A stretch of DNA of 64,000 bases. It comes from an uncultured Agromyces sp. (GTDB lineage Bacteria; Actinomycetota; Actinomycetes; Actinomycetales; Microbacteriaceae). A model generated the notes under the pieces. The model did not search any database, was not told the DNA's origin, and saw only the letters and a program-made list of their open reading frames with translations. Positions 8,350 through 16,919 of the stretch are shown here, piece by piece (within the stretch, counting starts at the first letter, position 1; the number at the start of each line of letters is the position of its first letter). A program made the translations under genes and the position numbers. The stretch is from assembly GCA_913053875.1 (NCBI GenBank), contig CAJXGN010000002.1:248001-312000 (forward strand). Reading direction: 5' to 3'.

Positions 8350-8385
8350 CGCGATATATCTTGAGTTGACGAAACGCGATATAAC
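8350..8385 (+). promoter_or_regulatory. AT-rich control region of DUF4097-padR operon
   Basis: CGCGATATA occurs at 8350-8358 and again at 8375-8383, 25 bp apart, around TTGAGTTGACG. This is the only strongly AT-rich stretch nearby. Paired ATATATC-like elements suit binding by the PadR protein encoded at the end of the operon. The exact -35/-10 assignment is unclear. Confidence 0.5.
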
Positions 8386-8442
8386 GCGACTTGACCCCGC
8401 TCCGGCCGGACGGCCGGGCGCTGCGAAGGAGAAGGACCCATC

Positions 8443-9339
8443 ATGGCCCTGGAGAAGTGGATCATCTCACCCGGTCAGAGCCGGGTGATCGACATCGAGC
8501 TGGCGCGCTCCCTCAAGGTGGGCCTCGTCGGCGGCAGCGTCACGGTCATCGCGCACGACGAGCCGGGCCTGCGCATCGAGGTGTCCGAGGTGAGCGGCCG
8601 CGACCTCCGCGTCGAGATCGACGGCGACAAGGTCGAGATCGACCACCCGCAGCTGCGGTGGGACAACTTCCTCGACGTCTTCAAGGGCTTCCGCGGCAAC
8701 ATGCGCGCCGTGGTCTCCATCCTCGCCCCGCGCGAGACCGCGCTGAAGCTCGGCGTGGTGTCGGCCGACGCGCTCATCGCCGGCTTCGTCGGCGACGCGA
8801 AGCTCAGCACCGTCAACGGCGACGTCACGGTCGACCGGCACGTCGGCGACCTCGAGCTCAACAGCGTGACCGGCGAGATCTCGGTCGGCTCGCACGAGGG
8901 CCGCATCGGCGCGCACTCGGTGTCGGGCGACATCGCGGCGACCGGCACCGTCACCCGGTTCTTCAGCGACACCGTGTCGGGCGACGTCATCCTCGATCTC
9001 GAGGGCGTGCCGAGCCGCATCGACGCGAACACCATCTCGGGCGACCTCACGGTGCGCCTCGATGCGCACGCGAGCGCGCGCTTCCGGGTCAACACCGTCA
9101 GCGGCACGATCTTCATCGACGACACCTCCATCCGCGGCACCCTCGGCAAGGGGTACGAGCGCGTGGTCGGCGACCTCGCCGGCACCTGGACCAACTTCGG
9201 CGCCAACTCGGTGTCGGGCAACGTGTCGGTCATGCGCCGTCAGCACGGCGAGCAGGCGGATGCCTCGGGCGAGACCGACGCCGACGCCGACGACCCGGCC
9301 GGCGCGACGCCCGGCGCCGAGACGGCGGCCACCGCATGA
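8443..9339 (+). CDS. DUF4097-family beta-strand-repeat protein
   Basis: A 298-residue cytosolic protein with no signal peptide. After ~80 residues it shows a regular repeat of beta-strand segments rich in SVSGDI and TVSGDV (about residues 110-255), the toastrack-like beta-solenoid of DUF4097. The C-terminal ~30 residues are acidic and low-complexity. In Firmicutes and actinobacteria, DUF4097 genes are usually paired with PadR regulators and tied to envelope stress; the molecular function is unknown. ATG 8443 has the site GAAGGAGAAGGA. The stop overlaps the PadR start by 4 bp (ATGA), so translation is coupled. Confidence 0.88.
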   Translation: MALEKWIISPGQSRVIDIELARSLKVGLVGGSVTVIAHDEPGLRIEVSEVSGRDLRVEIDGDKVEIDHPQLRWDNFLDVFKGFRGNMRAVVSILAPRETALKLGVVSADALIAGFVGDAKLSTVNGDVTVDRHVGDLELNSVTGEISVGSHEGRIGAHSVSGDIAATGTVTRFFSDTVSGDVILDLEGVPSRIDANTISGDLTVRLDAHASARFRVNTVSGTIFIDDTSIRGTLGKGYERVVGDLAGTWTNFGANSVSGNVSVMRRQHGEQADASGETDADADDPAGATPGAETAATA

Positions 9340-9962
9340 CCCCGCCCGTCTTCTCGCACGGCAGCCTGCGGCTGTACCTGCTGAGCCTGCTCGCGGAGCA
9401 GCCGCGGCACGGCTACGAGCTCATCCAAGCGCTGTCCGACCGGTTCGGCGGCACCTACAGCCCGAGCGCGGGCACCATCTACCCGCGCCTGGCCAAGCTC
9501 GAGGCGGAGGGCCTCGTCGCCAAGACCGCCGACGGTCGCAAGACGGTGTACGAGATCACCGACGCCGGCCGCGCCGAGCTCGCCGACCGCGAGCCCGAGC
9601 TCGAGTCGATCGAGGCCGAGGTCACCGACTCGGTCAGCCGGCTCGCCGACGAAGTGCGCACGAACGTCGAGGAGGCCCTGCGGAGCATGCGCGCCGATCT
9701 CGCGAGCGCCGCCCGCGAGGCCAAGCGCGCGGCGCGCGAGGCAACCTCCGACGCACCCGCTGCCCCGTCGGCCGCGACCGAGCCCGAGGGGCGGGCGGTG
9801 CACGAGGCCGATCTCGCGATCAACGCGTTCCGGCAGCAGCTGCGCACCGACCTGCGCACGCACGCACGACGGGGCAAGGTCTCCGCCGACACGGTCGACC
9901 TGCTGAAGTCGCGCCTGGCCGAGGTGCGGTCCGACGTGCTCGCCGAGCTGCGAGGGCGCTGA
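9336..9962 (+). CDS. PadR-family transcriptional regulator
   Basis: A 208-residue protein. The N-terminal winged helix carries PadR marks (LRLYLLSLLAEQPRHGYEL, GTIYPRLAKLEAEGLV, TVYEITDAGRAEL). A long Ala/Arg/Glu-rich helical region follows and probably forms the dimerisation coiled coil; it is longer than in minimal PadR proteins. The start overlaps the DUF4097 stop by ATGA. It probably represses its own operon through the AT-rich repeats at 8350-8385. Confidence 0.9.
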   Translation: MTPPVFSHGSLRLYLLSLLAEQPRHGYELIQALSDRFGGTYSPSAGTIYPRLAKLEAEGLVAKTADGRKTVYEITDAGRAELADREPELESIEAEVTDSVSRLADEVRTNVEEALRSMRADLASAAREAKRAAREATSDAPAAPSAATEPEGRAVHEADLAINAFRQQLRTDLRTHARRGKVSADTVDLLKSRLAEVRSDVLAELRGR

Positions 9963-10015
9963 CGCGAGCGCCTCCCCGGGCGTAGTGTGAAGTCGAGGCC
10001 CGCGAGGAGGCACCC

Positions 10016-10525
10016 ATGCCCGACACCCCCGCTCGTGCGATCGTCGCCGGAATCGTGCCCGGCCAGCCCTCGGCGGTGGTCCGCTACGCCGCCCGCCTCG
10101 CCGCGACCTTCGGCGTGCCGCTCGAGTGCGCGTACGTCGACGTGTCGAGCTACGCCATCTCGACCAACATCGACGGCTCGATCCTCGCGGTGCCGATCGA
10201 CCCCGACGGCGCGACGGATGCCGCCGAGGAGACCGCCGTCGCCATCGAGCAGTACCTCCGGCGCGAGCTCGCCGGTGCGGGCATCGACTGGCGCGTGCAC
10301 CTGCTCGCCGGCAACGCGTCGCGCGAGCTCGAGCGTCTCGCCGACGAGGTCGACGCCGAGCTCATCGTCGTCGGCACCCGCGAGCGCGGCGTGCTGGCCG
10401 GGCTCGCCGAGTTCCTGAGCGGCTCGATCGCCGCGCAGCTGTCCCACCGCCAGTGCCGGCCGGTGGTCGTCGTTCCACTGCAGCCCGCCGCCGACGGCGA
10501 GGCGCTGCCGTGGGACGAGCCGTGA
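10016..10525 (+). CDS. UspA-family universal stress protein
   Basis: A 169-residue single Usp domain with the Rossmann-like alpha/beta fold. It has an N-terminal beta strand (RAIVAGIVPGQPSAVVRYA) and a C-terminal nucleotide-binding stretch, VVGTRERG, followed by SGSIAAQL. ATG 10016 has the site GAGGAGG. The stop overlaps the next start by GTGA, so it is translationally coupled to two crcB genes, an unusual link between a stress protein and fluoride export. Confidence 0.85.
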   Translation: MPDTPARAIVAGIVPGQPSAVVRYAARLAATFGVPLECAYVDVSSYAISTNIDGSILAVPIDPDGATDAAEETAVAIEQYLRRELAGAGIDWRVHLLAGNASRELERLADEVDAELIVVGTRERGVLAGLAEFLSGSIAAQLSHRQCRPVVVVPLQPAADGEALPWDEP

Positions 10526-10959
10526 CCCACCGGCCGCTCCATCTCCGCCCGTCGTCCGTCGCACTCGTCGCCGCGGGCGGCGCCGTGGGCACCGCCGCCC
10601 GCGAGGGCGCGACACTCGCCTTCCCCGACCCCGGCCACTTCCCGGGCACGCTCCTGCTGGTCAACGTGCTCGGCGCGTTCGCCCTGGGCGCGCTGCTCGA
10701 GGTGCTGCTGCGGCTCGGTCCCGACGCCGGTCGGCGGCGCACCGTGCGGCTCGCGTTCGGCACCGGCCTCCTCGGCGGGTTCACGACCTACAGCGCGTTC
10801 GCGGTCGGCACGGTCGAGCTGCTGCAGCAGGGCCACCTCTGGCTCGGGCTGCTGAACGCGCTCGGCACGGTCGTGCTCGGCGCTGCGGCGACGTTCGCGG
10901 GCATCATCGCCGCGGGCACGCTCGTGCGCCGCCGCGGCGAGGGAGCGGCGGCGACGTGA
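10522..10959 (+). CDS. crcB: Fluoride channel subunit CrcB/Fluc (first of pair)
   Basis: A 145-residue membrane protein with four hydrophobic helices. The Fluc signatures are present: an Asn helix start (LVNVLGAFALGALL) and TGLLGGFTTYSAFA, which holds the Phe/Thr/Ser residues lining the pore. Start GTG 10522 overlaps the UspA stop by 4 bp. Gram-positive bacteria often carry two crcB genes whose products form heterodimers; this gene and the next fit that pattern. I see no fluoride riboswitch upstream. Confidence 0.92.
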   Translation: MTHRPLHLRPSSVALVAAGGAVGTAAREGATLAFPDPGHFPGTLLLVNVLGAFALGALLEVLLRLGPDAGRRRTVRLAFGTGLLGGFTTYSAFAVGTVELLQQGHLWLGLLNALGTVVLGAAATFAGIIAAGTLVRRRGEGAAAT

Positions 10960-11333
10960 CCCCGCTGCTCTTCCTCGGCATCGCCGTCGCGGGCGGCCTC
11001 GGCGCCGCGTGCCGGCTCGTGCTCGACGGCGTGCTGCGCACGCGTATCGCCTCGCCGTTCCCGTGGGCGACCACCGTGGTGAACGTCACCGGGTCGTTCG
11101 CGCTCGGCGTCGTGGTCGGCTTCGCCGACACCGGGCTCGTGCCGCACGAGCTGCACCTGGTGCTCGGCACCGGCTTCCTCGGCGGCTACACCACGTTCAG
11201 CACGGCGAGCGCCGAGACGGTGCGCCTGCTGCTGGAGCGCCGCTGGACCGCGGGCCTCGCGAGCGGGCTCGGCATGCTCGTGCTGTCGGTGGCGGCGGCG
11301 GCCCTCGGATTGTGGCTCGGGCTGCTGCTCTGA
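10956..11333 (+). CDS. crcB: Fluoride channel subunit CrcB/Fluc (second of pair)
   Basis: A 125-residue membrane protein with four helices and the signatures VVNVTGSFALGVVVG and TGFLGGYTTFSTAS. Start GTG 10956 overlaps the first crcB stop by 4 bp, so the two subunits are made together. It is the last gene of the UspA-crcB-crcB operon. The following 84 bp contain two copies of GATGCCGCGGGGCCG and face the convergent oxidoreductase gene. Confidence 0.92.
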   Translation: MTPLLFLGIAVAGGLGAACRLVLDGVLRTRIASPFPWATTVVNVTGSFALGVVVGFADTGLVPHELHLVLGTGFLGGYTTFSTASAETVRLLLERRWTAGLASGLGMLVLSVAAAALGLWLGLLL

Positions 11334-11417
11334 GTTGAGGATGCCGCGGGGCCGAGCCGATGCCGCGGGGCCGGACGCGCGCCCAGGGGCATCCGCTCGC
11401 TGCCCTGCGAGGTCGCG

Positions 11418-12590
11418 TCAGAGCAGCGCCATGATCTGCCGCGCGATCATGCGCCCGGCGCGGTTGGCGCCGATCGTCGACGCCTGCGGTCCGTAGCCGG
11501 CGAGGAAGACGCGCGGGTCGGCCCACGATGCGCCCTGGCCGACCGAGATGCCGCCGGCCTTCTCGCGCAGCTTCAGCGGCGACAGGTGGCGCAGCTCGGG
11601 GCGGAACCCGGTCGCCCAGATGATCGTGTCGGCGAACGCGAAGTCGCCGTCAGCCCAGCGCACGCCCGCGCGCTCGATGCGCTCGAACATGGGCCTGGCC
11701 ACGAGCAGGCCGCGGTCGATGCCGGCCGCGATGCGACGGCTGCGCGGCACGCCGGTGCCGCTGACGATCGACGGGAGGGCGCGTCCCGCGCGTGCCGCCT
11801 CGTCCTGCATGGCGACGGCGGCGGATGCCCCCTCGAGGTCGAGGTCCTCCGAGTCGATCCAGTCGATGGACCGGCGCGACACCCAGGTGAGCCCCGCGGC
11901 GACGGATTCCAGTTCGAGCATGAACCCGATCGCCGAGGTGCCGCCGCCGACCACGACGACCTGCTGGCCGCGGAACTCCTCGGCCGAGCGGAAGTCGGAG
12001 GTGTGCACGTGGCGGCCCGCGAAGTCGTTCATGCCGGGGTAGTAGGGCACGAACGGCGCACCCCAGGTGCCGGTGGCGTTGACGAGGAATCGCGTGACGA
12101 TCTCGCCCGTCGGCGCCTCCCGTGCAACCTGCTGGTCCTCGGCCCGCCTGCTCCACCGGCCGAACAGCCCGCGCTGCGGCCGCTCCTCCTGCTCGCGGGG
12201 GCGCAGGTCGTCGTAGCGCACCGCCAGCTCCACGCCGCGGTTGACCACGCTGCGCACGTGCACGGGCCGACGCACGTCGAGCTCGAAGTGCCGCTCGTAG
12301 CGGTCGTAGTAGTCGGTGACCACCTCTCGCGCGGGGCGCGAACGGTCGGCGGTGTCGAAGCTCACGCCGAGCTGCTCCATGCCCGGCAGGTCGTGCACGC
12401 GGTGCGCCGTGCCGAGCTTCAGCGACTCCCAGCGGTGCGCCCAGGCGCCCCCGGGGCGGTCGGTGCGGTCGAGGATCACGAAGTCCTCGCCGGCGACCAG
12501 TTCGAAGCGGCGGAGGTAGTAGGCGACCGAGAGTCCGGCCTGGCCGGCGCCGATCACCACGACCGTCACGGCCTCCGCAGCATGCTCCAC
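11418..12590 (-). CDS. FAD/NAD(P)-dependent flavoprotein (flavin monooxygenase-like)
   Basis: A 390-residue oxidoreductase. FAD is bound by VVVIGAGQAGLSVAYYL (residues ~9-25). A second Rossmann motif, VVVVGGGTSAIGFMLEL (~210-226), binds NADPH. The flavoprotein motif IIWATGFRPELRHL lies near residue 330. It resembles the Pyr_redox_3/CzcO-like group, which includes Baeyer-Villiger and flavin monooxygenases and putative quinone or sulfide oxidoreductases. The substrate is unknown. The GTG start lacks a clear ribosome site, and the next in-frame start would cut into the FAD strand. Its neighbours do not suggest a pathway. Confidence 0.8.
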   Translation of the reverse strand: MEHAAEAVTVVVIGAGQAGLSVAYYLRRFELVAGEDFVILDRTDRPGGAWAHRWESLKLGTAHRVHDLPGMEQLGVSFDTADRSRPAREVVTDYYDRYERHFELDVRRPVHVRSVVNRGVELAVRYDDLRPREQEERPQRGLFGRWSRRAEDQQVAREAPTGEIVTRFLVNATGTWGAPFVPYYPGMNDFAGRHVHTSDFRSAEEFRGQQVVVVGGGTSAIGFMLELESVAAGLTWVSRRSIDWIDSEDLDLEGASAAVAMQDEAARAGRALPSIVSGTGVPRSRRIAAGIDRGLLVARPMFERIERAGVRWADGDFAFADTIIWATGFRPELRHLSPLKLREKAGGISVGQGASWADPRVFLAGYGPQASTIGANRAGRMIARQIMALL

Positions 12591-12764
12591 GCCACCATCA
12601 GAACATGCCGCGCTGGGCGCGCGCAGAACGGATGCCCCGCTGTGACTACATGCGGCGGGGCGCCCGAATCACGGTGCTAAACTGACCCACGGATTCTGTT
12701 CATATCAGTGAGCGCCGGGCGAGGCTCATGTTCGCACCGGCCCGACGTCGTTAGGGGGTCACGC

Positions 12765-12959
12765 ATGGGGCGCGGCCGTCAGAAAGCCAAGCACACGAAG
12801 GTCGCTCGGGAGCTGAAGTACTTCAGCCCGGAGACCGACTACGATGCGCTCGAGCGCGAGCTCACGAGCGGGCATGACGACCACTACGCCGAAGAGGCGT
12901 CGAAGTGGTCGGAGTACGCCGACGACGACTACGCGTCGGACGAGCAGAAGCGGGCCTGA
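12765..12959 (+). CDS. DUF3073 protein
   Basis: A 64-residue hydrophilic protein beginning MGRGRQKAKHTKVARELKYF, with an acidic, Tyr-rich C-terminal half. It matches the actinobacterial DUF3073 family, usually found next to purM as here. The function is unknown. A -10-like TAAACT lies at 12678-12683, giving a leader of roughly 80 nt, and a G-rich ribosome site (AGGGGGT) precedes the ATG. It is convergent with purM. Confidence 0.9.
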   Translation: MGRGRQKAKHTKVARELKYFSPETDYDALERELTSGHDDHYAEEASKWSEYADDDYASDEQKRA

Positions 12960-12992
12960 CCCGGGCCACCCACCTCGCAGCCGGCACGCCCC

Positions 12993-13008
12993 GATCGCCG
13001 GAGCGATC
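12993..13008. terminator. Possible bidirectional terminator between DUF3073 and purM
   Basis: GATCGC-CGGA-GCGATC forms a 6-bp stem with a tetraloop in the 73-bp gap between the two convergent genes. Its position favours termination in both directions, but the stem is short and lacks a U-tract. Confidence 0.35.
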
Positions 13009-13032
13009 CGGCATGCCCGCACCCGGGCGGGC

Positions 13033-14139
13033 TCAGGCCGCGTACCCGCCGACCAGTCGCACGGCGCCGCCGTCCACGCCCTTCGCGCCCTGCTCGAACA
13101 CGGCGAGGTCGCGTGCGGCCGTCGACACGGTGCCCGCCTGCCACGACGGCAGGCCGAGACGGCCGAGCTCGGCGACGACGTCGGCAGCCGCATCCGCCGC
13201 CACCACCGCGAAGAACCCGATCCCGAGGTTCCAGGTGCCCTCCGCGGCCTCGAGCGGGTCGCCCGCGAGGTCGCTCAGCACGCGGAACACGGGCTGCGGC
13301 GACCAGGTCGACCGCTCGAGCTCGACCCATGCCCCGCGCGGCAGCACGCGCGCGAGGTTCGCGGCGATGCCGCCGCCGGTCACGTGCGAGAGGGCGTGCA
13401 CCGCGGCGCCGACGCGCTCGTCGGCGAGGAGCTCGACGAGCGGGCCGGTGTAGAGGCGCGTCGGCTCGAGCAGGGCCTCGCCCCAGCTGGTGCCCAGGTC
13501 GGGGGCGGAGTCGGCGTAGCCGATGCCGCGCTGGTCGAGGATGTGCCGCACGAGCGAGAAGCCGTTGGAGTGCACGCCGCTCGACGCGATCGCGATCACC
13601 GCGTCGCCGTCGGCGACCCGGTCGGCACCGAGCATGCGGTCGGCCTCGACGACGCCCACCGCGGCGCCCGCGACGTCGTAGTCGTCGGGGCCCATGAGAC
13701 CGGGGTGCTCGGCGGTCTCGCCGCCGACGAGGGCGGTGCCGGTCGCGGCGCATGCGTTCGCGATGCCCGTGACGATCGTGGCGATGCGCTCGGGCACCAC
13801 CCGGCCGCACGCGATGTAGTCGGTCATGAACAGCGGCGTCGCGCCGACCACGACGATGTCGTCGACGACCATCGCGACGAGGTCCTGCCCGATGGTGTCG
13901 TGCCGGTCGAGCGCCTGGGCGATCGCGATCTTCGTGCCGACGCCGTCGGTCGAGGTGGCGAGCAGCGGGCGGTCGTAGTCCTTCGCGAAGGACAGGTCGA
14001 ACATGCCGGCGAAGCCGCCCACGCCACCGAGCACGTTCGGCCCGTGCGTGCGGGCGACCGACTCCTTCATGAGCTCGACGGCCAGGTCGCCGGCCGCGGT
14101 GTCGACTCCGGCGGCGGCGTAGGTGGAGTTGCTGGTCAC
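13033..14139 (-). CDS. purM: Phosphoribosylformylglycinamidine cyclo-ligase (AIR synthetase)
   Basis: A 368-residue full-length enzyme of step 5 of purine synthesis; it closes FGAM to AIR with ATP. It shows TSTDGVGTKIAIAQ, MVVDDIVVVGATPLFM and VGGETAEHPGLM, which build the ATP and substrate site, and HVTGGGIAANLARVLP in the C-terminal domain. Start GTG 14139 has a -10-like TACGAT exactly 6 nt upstream, suggesting a leaderless mRNA. In many actinobacteria purM follows purF. Here purF lies 12.7 kb away on the other strand. Confidence 0.97.
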   Translation of the reverse strand: MTSNSTYAAAGVDTAAGDLAVELMKESVARTHGPNVLGGVGGFAGMFDLSFAKDYDRPLLATSTDGVGTKIAIAQALDRHDTIGQDLVAMVVDDIVVVGATPLFMTDYIACGRVVPERIATIVTGIANACAATGTALVGGETAEHPGLMGPDDYDVAGAAVGVVEADRMLGADRVADGDAVIAIASSGVHSNGFSLVRHILDQRGIGYADSAPDLGTSWGEALLEPTRLYTGPLVELLADERVGAAVHALSHVTGGGIAANLARVLPRGAWVELERSTWSPQPVFRVLSDLAGDPLEAAEGTWNLGIGFFAVVAADAAADVVAELGRLGLPSWQAGTVSTAARDLAVFEQGAKGVDGGAVRLVGGYAA

Positions 14140-14216
14140 CGCTCAATCGTACCGGCGGCCGAATACCCCCGTTCGAGGGGCATGCCGAGCGGGCCCGGGA
14201 GGGCCATGATGAGCAC

Positions 14217-16835
14217 ATGGCCACGACGCCGGTGATCCGCACGCCGGATCAGCGGATCCGCGTCTTCGTGAGCTCGACGCTGCGCGAACTGCAGCCCGAG
14301 CGTCGAGCCGTGCGCGCCGCGATCGAGCGCCTGCGACTCGCGCCCGTCATGTTCGAGCAGGGCGCCCGGCCGTACCCGCCGCGCGAGGTCTATCGTTCCT
14401 ACCTGTCGCAGAGCGACGTGTTCGTCGGCATCTACGCCGACAGCTACGGCTGGGTCGCGCCCGGCGAGGAGATCTCGGGCCTCGAGGACGAGTACCGGCT
14501 CGCACCGCCCGACATGCCGAAGCTCATCTACATCCGCCGCAGCGGCGAGCGCGAGGAGCGACTGCTCGCGCTGCTCGCGCGCATCAAGGACGACGACACG
14601 GCCGCCTACCTGTCCTTCGACTCGGCCGACGAACTCGAGGAGCAGGTGGCATCCGACCTCGCCGCGCTGCTGGCCGAGCGCTTCGTGCAGTCGCGCCCGG
14701 TCGAGGACGAGCCGGCGGATGCCGCGATCCCGCCGGTGCCCGGGCTGCCGGTGCCGTACACGACGACCATCGGGCGCGAGCACGAGGTCGCCGAGCTGCG
14801 CCGGATGCTCGCCGACGTCGACGGCCGCATCGTCAGCCTCATCGGACCGGGCGGCGTGGGCAAGAGCCGCCTCTCGATCGAGGTCGCGCACGCGTGCGGC
14901 GACCTGTTCCCCGACGGCGTGACGTTCGTGCCGCTCGAGGGCGTGCTCGAGCCCGGGCTGCTGGTGCCGACGATCTCGTACGCGCTCGGCATCCGCGACA
15001 ACGGCGAGGCGGCGCTCGAGGAGCGGGTCGTGCGCGCGCTGCAGGGCCGGAGCGCCCTGGTCGTGCTCGACAACTTCGAGCAGATCGTCGAGGCCGCACC
15101 CGTGCTCGTGCGCCTGTCGAGCGCCGCGCCCACCGTGGCGTTCCTCGTCACGAGCCGTGTCGTGCTCCGCGTCCGCGGCGAGCGCGTCTTCGACGTGCCG
15201 GTGCTCCGCGCACCGCCCGAGGGCGCGCCGGCGTCGCTCGACCGCGCCACGCGCTCCCCCGCGGTCGCGCTGTTCGTCGACCGGGCACGTGCCGCGAAGC
15301 CCGACTTCGAGGTGACGGCCGAGAACGCCGCGGACGTCGCGAACATCTGCCGCGCGCTCGAGGGGCTGCCGCTCGCGATCGAGCTCGCCGCCGCGAAGGT
15401 GCGCCTGCTCGGCCCGCACGGCATCGCGCAGCGCCTCGAGCAGGCGCTGCCGCTGCTGTCGTCGTCGGTGCGCGACCTGCCGGAGCGCCACCGCACGATG
15501 CGCAGCGCGATCGACTGGAGCGTGAGCCTCCTCCCGCCCGAGCAGCGTGCGATGCTGTTCGACCTCGGGGTGTTCGCCACCCGGTTCACGCTCGACGCGG
15601 TCGAGGCGATCGGCGTCGGGCGGGCCTGGGACGGCCGGGCGCTCGACGGCCTCGCGGCCCTCGTCGACGGCAGCCTCGTGAAGGAGATGGACATCGGCGG
15701 ACGGTCGGTCTACTCGCTGCTCGCGATCGTGCGCGAGTACGCGATCGACCGCCTGCGCGAGCAGGGGGAGACGCGTGCGGTGCGGGCGGCGCACGCCGAC
15801 TACTACCGCGGACTCGTCGCGCGCCTCGCGCCGGGCCTGCGCGGCGCCGGGCAGGGCGATGCGGTCGCGCTGCTCGGGCTCGAGCTGTCGAACCTGCGCG
15901 CAGCGGTGCGGCACCTCGTCTACACCGACCGCCTCGACGACGCCGGCGACTTCGCGTGGAGCCTGCTGATCTACTGGTGGATCGCCGGATTCTTCGACGA
16001 GGTGCGGGTCTGGATGACCGAACTGCTCGGCAAGGATCGACCGATGACCGAGCACACGCGCGCCGTCGCCCGGTTCTTCGTGCTCTGGTGCGCGATGTGG
16101 CAGCAGCCGTCGGAGGAGGTCGTCGAGGGGCTCGGCGAGTGCGTCGAGCGGTTCGCCGAGTCGGGCGACGAGGATGCGGCCGCGATGTCGCTCGCGGCGC
16201 GGGCGACCGCGCGCCTGCAGCTGTCGCACCCCGACATCGTGGCCGCCGACGACGAGCTGGCACGTGCCGCGACGCGCATGCACGAGCTCGGCAACGGCTG
16301 GGCGGAGGCGATCACCGAGGTGTCGCGCGGGCGCCTGTCGTGGGTGCGCGGCGACGTCGCGTCGGCGGTGGCGCACTTCGACCGGGCGACGGCGCTGGCC
16401 GAGGCCGGCGCAGACCTCTTCACGCTCTCGGTGAGCGGCAACCACCGCGGCCGCCTGCTGCTGGCGAAGGGCGATGCGGATGCCGCGGAGGACGCGTTTC
16501 TCCGCACCCTGCACGTGTCGGTGCGCCTCCACTTCGAGGAGGGCGTGGCGTACGGGCTCGAGGGGCTGTGCGGGGTCGCCGCGCTCCGCGGCGAGGCCGA
16601 GCGCGCGGGCGTGCTCGCGGCGGCCGCGGCCACCATCCGCTCCCGCATCGGCATCTTCGATGTGGAGGCGTTCACCGTGCACACCGTCTCGCTGCACGCG
16701 GTGCGCGAGGCGGAGCCGGCGGCCGTCGCCGCGGGCGAACGCCGCGGGCGCGACCTGACCGTGCCCGAGGCCGTGGCGTACGCGCTGCCCGACGACGACG
16801 TCGAGGAGGAGGCGGCGGTGCTCGCCCACTGGTGA
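14217..16835 (+). CDS. DUF4062-NB-ARC-TPR STAND ATPase
   Basis: An 872-residue three-part protein. Residues ~13-155 are DUF4062 (RIRVFVSSTLRELQPERRAV, then DVFVGIYADSYGW), a TIR-like alpha/beta fold. Residues ~185-440 are an NB-ARC ATPase: P-loop LIGPGGVGKSRLS near 207, Walker B ALVVLDNFEQ near 280, sensor LVTSRVVLRVRGE and GLPLAIELAAAKV. The rest to the C-terminus is winged-helix and TPR-like helices. It has no SARP or LuxR DNA-binding domain, unlike AfsR-type regulators. This effector-NTPase-sensor order is that of prokaryotic NLR-like conflict proteins. Ligand and effector activity are unknown. A CATGAT -10-like hexamer sits 6 nt before the ATG. Confidence 0.85.
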   Translation: MATTPVIRTPDQRIRVFVSSTLRELQPERRAVRAAIERLRLAPVMFEQGARPYPPREVYRSYLSQSDVFVGIYADSYGWVAPGEEISGLEDEYRLAPPDMPKLIYIRRSGEREERLLALLARIKDDDTAAYLSFDSADELEEQVASDLAALLAERFVQSRPVEDEPADAAIPPVPGLPVPYTTTIGREHEVAELRRMLADVDGRIVSLIGPGGVGKSRLSIEVAHACGDLFPDGVTFVPLEGVLEPGLLVPTISYALGIRDNGEAALEERVVRALQGRSALVVLDNFEQIVEAAPVLVRLSSAAPTVAFLVTSRVVLRVRGERVFDVPVLRAPPEGAPASLDRATRSPAVALFVDRARAAKPDFEVTAENAADVANICRALEGLPLAIELAAAKVRLLGPHGIAQRLEQALPLLSSSVRDLPERHRTMRSAIDWSVSLLPPEQRAMLFDLGVFATRFTLDAVEAIGVGRAWDGRALDGLAALVDGSLVKEMDIGGRSVYSLLAIVREYAIDRLREQGETRAVRAAHADYYRGLVARLAPGLRGAGQGDAVALLGLELSNLRAAVRHLVYTDRLDDAGDFAWSLLIYWWIAGFFDEVRVWMTELLGKDRPMTEHTRAVARFFVLWCAMWQQPSEEVVEGLGECVERFAESGDEDAAAMSLAARATARLQLSHPDIVAADDELARAATRMHELGNGWAEAITEVSRGRLSWVRGDVASAVAHFDRATALAEAGADLFTLSVSGNHRGRLLLAKGDADAAEDAFLRTLHVSVRLHFEEGVAYGLEGLCGVAALRGEAERAGVLAAAAATIRSRIGIFDVEAFTVHTVSLHAVREAEPAAVAAGERRGRDLTVPEAVAYALPDDDVEEEAAVLAHW

Positions 16836-16919
16836 GCCCCGTCGCATCCGCCCGCCCGTCGCCCTCCCCAGCCGCGGAATCCCGCGCCTCGCAGGCGGGG
16901 AGCGCTCTACACTTGGAGC

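Noticed and set aside
9963..10015. Fluoride riboswitch upstream of the UspA-crcB operon
   Set aside because: The gap to the upstream gene is only 53 bp and no crcB-motif pseudoknot pattern is visible.
12634..12661. GCCCCGC/GCGGGGC hairpin between the flavoprotein and DUF3073 genes
   Set aside because: The genes diverge here, the 7-bp stem is made of common GC words, and no function as a terminator is expected.
14136..16847. A 903-codon minus-strand frame opposite the STAND gene
   Set aside because: The plus-strand product has clear DUF4062, NB-ARC and TPR motifs; the minus-strand product is His/Arg/Glu-rich noise.
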